A program made the position numbers and the translations under genes. The notes below the pieces were generated by a model, which was given only the letters and a program-made list of their open reading frames with translations, did no database searches and was not told the origin of the DNA. DNA of 6,133 nucleotides from contig JACQRD010000013.1 of assembly GCA_016206675.1 (NCBI GenBank), positions 1 to 6,133 on the forward strand, written 5' to 3'. The stretch is from Candidatus Omnitrophota bacterium (GTDB lineage Bacteria; Omnitrophota; Gorgyraeia; Aquiviventales; Aquiviventaceae). Every line of letters begins with the position of its first letter. Within the stretch, counting starts at the first letter, position 1. This document shows positions 1-6,133 of this stretch, piece after piece.

Positions 1-3523
<3,523 letters not shown>

Positions 3524-3528
3524 GGATT

Positions 3529-3533
3529 CCACC
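3529..3533 (-). promoter_or_regulatory. Probable ribosome binding site of rpoB
   Basis: GGTGG lies 5 nt upstream of the rpoB ATG in the 31-nt rplL-rpoB gap. It supports the start at 3523, which gives MSKTLSFAKLKEGLAPPDLV, a normal RpoB N-terminus. The spacing is somewhat short, and the match to GGAGG is one base off. Confidence 0.55.
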
Positions 3534-3554
3534 CGTCTCTCGCCAGCGGCGGAG

Positions 3555-3947
3555 TTACTTCAGTTGCACCTGGGCTCCTGCGGCTTCCAGCTTCTTCTTG
3601 ATCTCTTCCGCCTCTTCCTTCTTCAGGCCGGTCTTGACCGGCTTCGGAGCCGACTCCACCAGCTCCTTCGCTTCCTTCAGGCCGAGGCTGGTGATCGCCC
3701 GGATTTCCTTGATGACGTTGATCTTGTTGGCGCCGGAGTTGGCCAGGATGACGTCGAAGATCTCCTGCGCTTCGGCCGCCGCCGCACCAGCGCCGCCGGC
3801 TGCCGGGATCGCGGCCACCGCCACGGGGCTGGCCGTGATGCCGAACTTCTCCCGCATGGCCTTGGCATAGCTGGAGAGTTCAAGCGCGGTCATCTCTTCG
3901 GTGAGCTTCAGCGCCTCCTCAACCCGCTTCGTCAATGTGTCCGTCAT
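3555..3947 (-). CDS. rplL: 50S ribosomal protein L7/L12
   Basis: A complete protein of 130 residues, slightly longer than the common 120-128. L12 is the multicopy stalk protein that recruits and activates translational GTPases. Residues 1-40 form the N-terminal dimerisation and L10-binding domain. About 45-61 is an Ala/Gly-rich flexible hinge (IPAAGGAGAAAAEA). Residues 62-130 are the globular C-terminal domain with FDVILANSGANKINVIKEIR and LGLKEAKELVESAP. The conserved factor-contact basic residues are present as K75, K80, R83 and K94, corresponding to K65, K70, R73 and K84 in E. coli. The ATG overlaps the rplJ TGA by 4 nt and is preceded by a strong GGAGG. The stop is TAA, with 31 nt to rpoB and no terminator-like hairpin between. 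Confidence 0.98.
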   Translation of the reverse strand: MTDTLTKRVEEALKLTEEMTALELSSYAKAMREKFGITASPVAVAAIPAAGGAGAAAAEAQEIFDVILANSGANKINVIKEIRAITSLGLKEAKELVESAPKPVKTGLKKEEAEEIKKKLEAAGAQVQLK

Positions 3948-4612
3948 GCTGGTGCCCCTCCCTCTGGTTTAGGATGCTGTTGTTCGCTCGGTGGCGCCTC
4001 GGGTGTTGGCGCAGGCGCTGCCGCCGCCGGTGCTTCAGTCTGAGCGGCCGGTCGTCCTGCCTGCGCCGCTGGCGCGGCAGGCAGGGGCTTCGCCTTCGCC
4101 GCTTCCTCAGCCAACCACGCCAGATCGCCGATCAATCGTTCGATGGTGAAGATCACATCCGCCATGGGTGCTTCGATCGTGCCCAAGACCTGGGCCAGCA
4201 GCACCGGCTTGGCAGGCAGTGCTGCCAGCTCCTTGACCGCTCTGCCATCGAGCAGCTGGCCATCGATGAGTGCGCCGCGGATGAACAGCTGCTCTTCGCG
4301 CGCCTTGCCAAACTCCACCAGCACCTTCGCTGTGGGCAGCACGTCATCGGCGCCTGGCAGCACGATGCCGACCGAGCCCTCCAGCAGCGCCTCCAGCCCG
4401 GGAATCTTCAGCGACTCCAGCGCCCGCTTGCCCAGCCGGCGCTTGATCATGATCAGCCGCGCCTGCGAGCCGCTCAGCTGCCGGCGGAAGGTATTGGCCT
4501 CCGCCGCCGGCAACCGCGGGACAGACGCGATGAAGAGGTTCGTGCGGCCCGACAGCTCCGCCGCGGCGTCGCGGACGATCGATTCTTTCACCAGGCGGCC
4601 CACGCTGCTCAT
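3944..4612 (-). CDS. rplJ: 50S ribosomal protein L10 with Ala/Pro-rich C-terminal tail
   Basis: A complete protein of 222 residues; typical bacterial L10 is about 165-180. L10 anchors L12 dimers to the ribosome at the base of the stalk. Residues 1-145 look like the globular rRNA-binding domain, with the usual GRLVKES start, the central IKRRLGKRAL segment (55-64) and LLEGSVGIVLPG (76-87). Residues about 147-173 (APMADVIFTIERLIGDLAWL onward) fit the long C-terminal helix that carries L12 binding sites. From about 174 to 222 follows a low-complexity tail of Ala, Pro, Gln and Glu, which accounts for the extra length. The tail is in frame and ends at TGA. The gene starts only 7 nt after rplA and overlaps the rplL start by 4 nt (ATGA). 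The start region has no clear Shine-Dalgarno, so coupling to rplA translation is likely. Confidence 0.96.
   Translation of the reverse strand: MSSVGRLVKESIVRDAAAELSGRTNLFIASVPRLPAAEANTFRRQLSGSQARLIMIKRRLGKRALESLKIPGLEALLEGSVGIVLPGADDVLPTAKVLVEFGKAREEQLFIRGALIDGQLLDGRAVKELAALPAKPVLLAQVLGTIEAPMADVIFTIERLIGDLAWLAEEAAKAKPLPAAPAAQAGRPAAQTEAPAAAAPAPTPEAPPSEQQHPKPEGGAPA
3957..3961 (-). promoter_or_regulatory. Strong Shine-Dalgarno for rplL inside rplJ
   Basis: In the transcribed direction the last codons of rplJ read AGGGAGGGGCACCAGC before the rplL ATG. The GGAGG core lies 9 nt from the start codon. This is the strongest ribosome binding site in the window, whereas rplK, rplA and rplJ have weak ones. 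It fits the need for several L12 copies per ribosome. Confidence 0.75.
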
Positions 4613-4619
4613 GGCGGGC

Positions 4620-5327
4620 TTACTCTTCGGCGTCGAGGTTGGCCTCCAGGCCTTCCGTCTTCAGCGGAATGCCGGGGCTCATGGTGCTGGAGAGGCTCAA
4701 GCGCTTGATCATGCGCCCCTTCAGGGAGGCGGGGCGGGCGCGGACGATCGCGTCCAGCGCCACCTGCCCGTTTTCGATCAGCTGCTTGGGCTCGAAGGCG
4801 CGCTTGCCGATGACGAAATGGATGTTGCCGAGCTTGTCCATCTTGAACTCGACCTTGCCCTGCTTGACGTCCTTGACCGCCTTGGCGACGTCATCCGCCA
4901 CCGTGCCGGCTCTGGGCGTGGGCATCAGGCCGCGGGGCCCGAGAATCTTCCCGAGGCGGGAAACCTCGCGCATCATGTCGGGCGTGGAAATGGCCACGTC
5001 GAAATCCAGCCAGCCGCCCTGGATCTTGTCGATCAGCTCCGCCCCCCCCACCTCATCCGCGCCGGCTTCCCTGGCTTGCAGCTCCTTCTCGCCCTTGCAG
5101 AAGACGATCACCTTGCGGATTTTGCCAGTGCCGTGCGGCAGAACGACGGTGCCGCGCACCACCTGATCCGTCTTCTTGCTGTCCAGTTGAAGGGAGGCAG
5201 AAATTTCGACGGTCTCGTTGAATTTGGTCGCGGGCATGTCCTTTAAGAGGCTGACCGCCCGGTCGAGGGGGTACGCAGTCTTCTGGTCGACCTGCTCCGC
5301 CGCCTTCTTGTACCGTTTGCTTGCCAT
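4620..5327 (-). CDS. rplA: 50S ribosomal protein L1
   Basis: A complete protein of 235 residues, the normal size for bacterial L1. L1 forms the mobile L1 stalk, binding 23S rRNA near the E site and helping release deacylated tRNA. In many bacteria it also represses its own operon by binding mRNA. Visible signatures are VVLPHGTGK (61-69), the family pattern GKILGPRGLMPTP (126-138) in domain II, and the RNA-binding SSTMSPGIPL (213-222). The chosen start MASKRYKKA matches the family N-terminus. An in-frame ATG exists 29 codons upstream at 5414, but the added residues would be encoded by the spacer repeat and do not resemble L1. The ribosome binding site is weak (GCGAGC just before TAATG). An 8-G run in the coding strand (5042-5049) encodes part of VGGA without breaking the frame. 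The stop is TAA, 7 nt before rplJ. Confidence 0.98.
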   Translation of the reverse strand: MASKRYKKAAEQVDQKTAYPLDRAVSLLKDMPATKFNETVEISASLQLDSKKTDQVVRGTVVLPHGTGKIRKVIVFCKGEKELQAREAGADEVGGAELIDKIQGGWLDFDVAISTPDMMREVSRLGKILGPRGLMPTPRAGTVADDVAKAVKDVKQGKVEFKMDKLGNIHFVIGKRAFEPKQLIENGQVALDAIVRARPASLKGRMIKRLSLSSTMSPGIPLKTEGLEANLDAEE

Positions 5328-5345
5328 TAGCTCGCTTCGCTCGCT

Positions 5346-5414
5346 GTGTACCGTGTACGGTGTACGGTGTACCGTACTTCTGCAACGGTACACGGTACAC
5401 GGTTCACGGTACAC
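5346..5414. repeat. Inverted repeat made of 7-nt units in the rplK-rplA spacer
   Basis: The left arm is four 7-nt copies, GTGTACC, GTGTACG, GTGTACG and GTGTACC (5346-5373). The right arm is four 7-nt copies, CGGTACA, CGGTACA, CGGTTCA and CGGTACA (5386-5413). The arms pair at 26 of 29 positions, plus one further pair at 5375/5385, around a 9-nt loop (5376-5384). Each GTAC core is itself a palindrome, so alternative pairings within one arm are also possible. In the transcript the hairpin begins 6 nt after the rplK stop and ends 18 nt before the rplA start. No U-tract follows. The unit length and sequence differ from the 8-nt repeat upstream of rplK, but the layout is the same. Function is unknown. 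Confidence 0.88.
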
Positions 5415-5420
5415 GAACGC

Positions 5421-5855
5421 CTATTTTTCATCAGTCACATCAATGCCCATGCTGCGGGCCGTGCCGGAGACCATGCTCACGGCGGCGTCCATATCGTGGG
5501 CGTTCAGATCGGAGAGCTTCTGCTTGGCGATGTCGGTCACTTGGGCCTTCGTCACCTGCCCCGCCTTCTCCCGCGGGGTGTTGCCTGAGGCCTTGGCGAG
5601 GCCGCAGGCCTGCTTGAGCAGCACCGACACCGGCGGGCTCTTGATCACGAAGGTGAAGGAGCGGTCCTCGTACACCGTGATGATCGCCGGCAAGACCAGC
5701 CCTTCGCGCCCCTTGGTTTGCTCGTTGAACTTCTTGCAGAATTCCATGATGTTCACGCCGTGCTGCCCAAGCGCCGGCCCGACGGGCGGGGCCGGGTTTG
5801 CCGCCCCCGCCGGGCAGTAGAGCTTAATCATGGCTTTCACTTTTTTAACTGCCAT
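5421..5855 (-). CDS. rplK: 50S ribosomal protein L11
   Basis: A complete protein of 144 residues, close to the usual 140-145. L11 binds the 23S rRNA GTPase-associated region together with L10/L12 and helps elongation factors and RelA act on the ribosome. The N-terminal domain shows the proline-rich PAGAANPAPPVGPALGQ segment (residues 15-31), the region linked in this family to thiostrepton action, followed by GVNIMEFCKKFN (33-44). The C-terminal rRNA-binding domain (about 74-144) shows SGNTPREKAGQVT and the family-end pattern SGTARSMGI. The start at 5855 gives MAVKKVKAMIKL, which aligns with MA-KKVQAYVKL of E. coli L11; the internal Met9 would remove this. The start has only a weak upstream AGG. 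The stop is TAG. It lies 122 nt after nusG and 93 nt before rplA, and both spacers contain inverted repeats. Confidence 0.98.
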   Translation of the reverse strand: MAVKKVKAMIKLYCPAGAANPAPPVGPALGQHGVNIMEFCKKFNEQTKGREGLVLPAIITVYEDRSFTFVIKSPPVSVLLKQACGLAKASGNTPREKAGQVTKAQVTDIAKQKLSDLNAHDMDAAVSMVSGTARSMGIDVTDEK

Positions 5856-5871
5856 CGTTGCCTGTGTATTT

Positions 5872-5963
5872 GTTCAATTGCTCAATAGTTCATTAGTTCA
5901 ATAGTTCCGCTGCGTTTCACGCTCTCGGAACCAATGAGCCACTGAACGATTGAACCATTGAAC
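5872..5963. repeat. Inverted repeat made of 8-nt units in the nusG-rplK spacer
   Basis: The left arm (5872-5908) is a degenerate 8-nt tandem: GTTCAATT, GCTCAATA, GTTCATTA, GTTCAATA, then GTTCC. The right arm (5927-5963) is also 8-nt periodic, with units such as TGAACGAT and TGAACCAT. The arms are reverse complements of each other at 29 of 37 positions by my count, plus one more G-C pair at 5909/5926. The 16-nt loop contains a small inner stem, GCGT-TTC-ACGC (5912-5922). The mismatches fall mostly between the conserved TTCA/TGAA cores. It fills most of the 122-nt spacer and is AT-rich against a GC-rich background. On the transcript it would form a long imperfect hairpin ending 16 nt before the rplK start. 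No U-tract follows, so it is not a standard terminator. Function is unknown. Confidence 0.85.
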
Positions 5964-5970
5964 GCTTCTC

Positions 5971-5986
5971 CGGCTCGTTAGAGCCG
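5971..5986 (-). other. Small hairpin over the nusG stop codon
   Basis: CGGCTC and GAGCCG form a perfect 6-bp stem around a 4-nt loop that contains the TAA stop codon of nusG. In the transcribed direction no T-run follows (the next bases are GAGAAGCG), so it does not have the form of an intrinsic terminator. It could be chance pairing in a GC-rich gene end or a minor mRNA structure. The pairing is seen directly; any role is unknown. Confidence 0.45.
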
Positions 5987-6133
5987 TTCCACTTGCCAGA
6001 ATTCGAGCTCGACCGGGGTCTGACGGCCGAAGATCGAGGCGAGGACCTTCAGCTTCCCCCGCTGCGCGTTGACCTCTTCAATCACGCCGGTAAAGTTCGT
6101 GAAGGGACCTTCGATGACGCGCACCCCTTCGCC
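5978..6133 (-). CDS. nusG: Transcription termination/antitermination protein NusG, C-terminal part
   Basis: The last 51 codons plus a TAA stop (5978-5980) of a gene that begins beyond the right edge. Translation from the window edge starts GEGVRVIEGPFTNFTGVIEE and ends FGRQTPVELEFWQVERL. This is the KOW domain of NusG, including the G-x-F-x-x-F/Y-x-G type turn and the typical 'PVEL-F-QVE' ending. NusG binds RNA polymerase through its missing N-terminal domain, while the KOW domain contacts Rho or ribosomal protein S10 and couples transcription to translation. Its place directly upstream of rplK is the classical order, and secE would be expected further upstream outside the window. A full-length protein would be about 175-185 residues, so roughly two thirds is missing. 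Identification rests on motif recognition plus gene order. Confidence 0.96.
   Translation of the reverse strand, partial: GEGVRVIEGPFTNFTGVIEEVNAQRGKLKVLASIFGRQTPVELEFWQVERL

Noticed and set aside
5042..5049. 8-G coding-strand run in rplA (and a 7-G run in rpoB at 3224-3230) as phase-variable or frameshift sites
   Set aside because: Both frames are intact and encode conserved-looking protein through the run. The genes are essential, so switching is implausible; ordinary GC-rich Gly codons explain them.
5325..5414. Longer rplA start at the upstream in-frame ATG
   Set aside because: The extra 29 residues come from the spacer repeat, have no L1 similarity and no ribosome binding site. MASKRYKKA fits the family start.
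5831..5855. Alternative rplK start at internal Met9
   Set aside because: It would remove the MAVKKVKA segment that aligns with the usual L11 N-terminus.
5346..5963. The two spacer repeats as a CRISPR array
   Set aside because: Units are 7-8 nt without spacers and are arranged as opposing arms; they lack CRISPR repeat length and spacer structure.
5856..5977. Intrinsic terminator or internal promoter in the nusG-rplK spacer
   Set aside because: No T-run follows the hairpins in the transcribed direction. TTGAAC-like boxes come from the repeat units and no well-spaced -10 box was found.

Overview
This window is one continuous piece of the conserved bacterial nusG-rplK-rplA-rplJ-rplL-rpoB transcription/translation cluster, read entirely on the minus strand. 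From the right edge leftward in transcription order it holds the last 51 codons of nusG, complete genes for ribosomal proteins L11, L1, L10 and L7/L12, and the first 1174 codons of rpoB, which runs off the left edge about 54 codons short of its expected end. All five readable gene ends and starts are intact. rpoB was followed codon by codon across the whole left half with no frameshift. Stop codons TAA, TAG and TGA are all used, so the ordinary bacterial code applies.

The DNA is GC-rich, and long spurious open frames lie antisense to rpoB. Gene order and protein motifs say Bacteria. The exact phylum cannot be fixed from this window. Palindromes built from short tandem units in the spacers, plus the sequence style, make me think of an uncultured lineage such as Omnitrophota (OP3), but this is a weak impression.

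Region by region: 5978-6133 is the NusG KOW domain. The 122-nt spacer 5856-5977 carries an AT-rich inverted repeat built of 8-nt units, and a small hairpin sits over the nusG stop codon. 5421-5855 is rplK. The 93-nt spacer 5328-5420 carries a second, unrelated inverted repeat built of 7-nt units. 4620-5327 is rplA, followed after only 7 nt by rplJ (3944-4612). rplJ overlaps rplL (3555-3947) by ATGA, and 31 nt separate rplL from rpoB (1-3523).

The genes supply the L1 stalk (L1), the GTPase-associated stalk (L11, L10 and L12 multimers), the elongation factor NusG and the RNA polymerase beta subunit. The gene content is ordinary. The unusual points are the two spacer palindromes with different unit lengths, a 50-residue Ala/Pro-rich tail on L10, and spacers before rplJ and rpoB too short for the leader and attenuator controls known from model bacteria.
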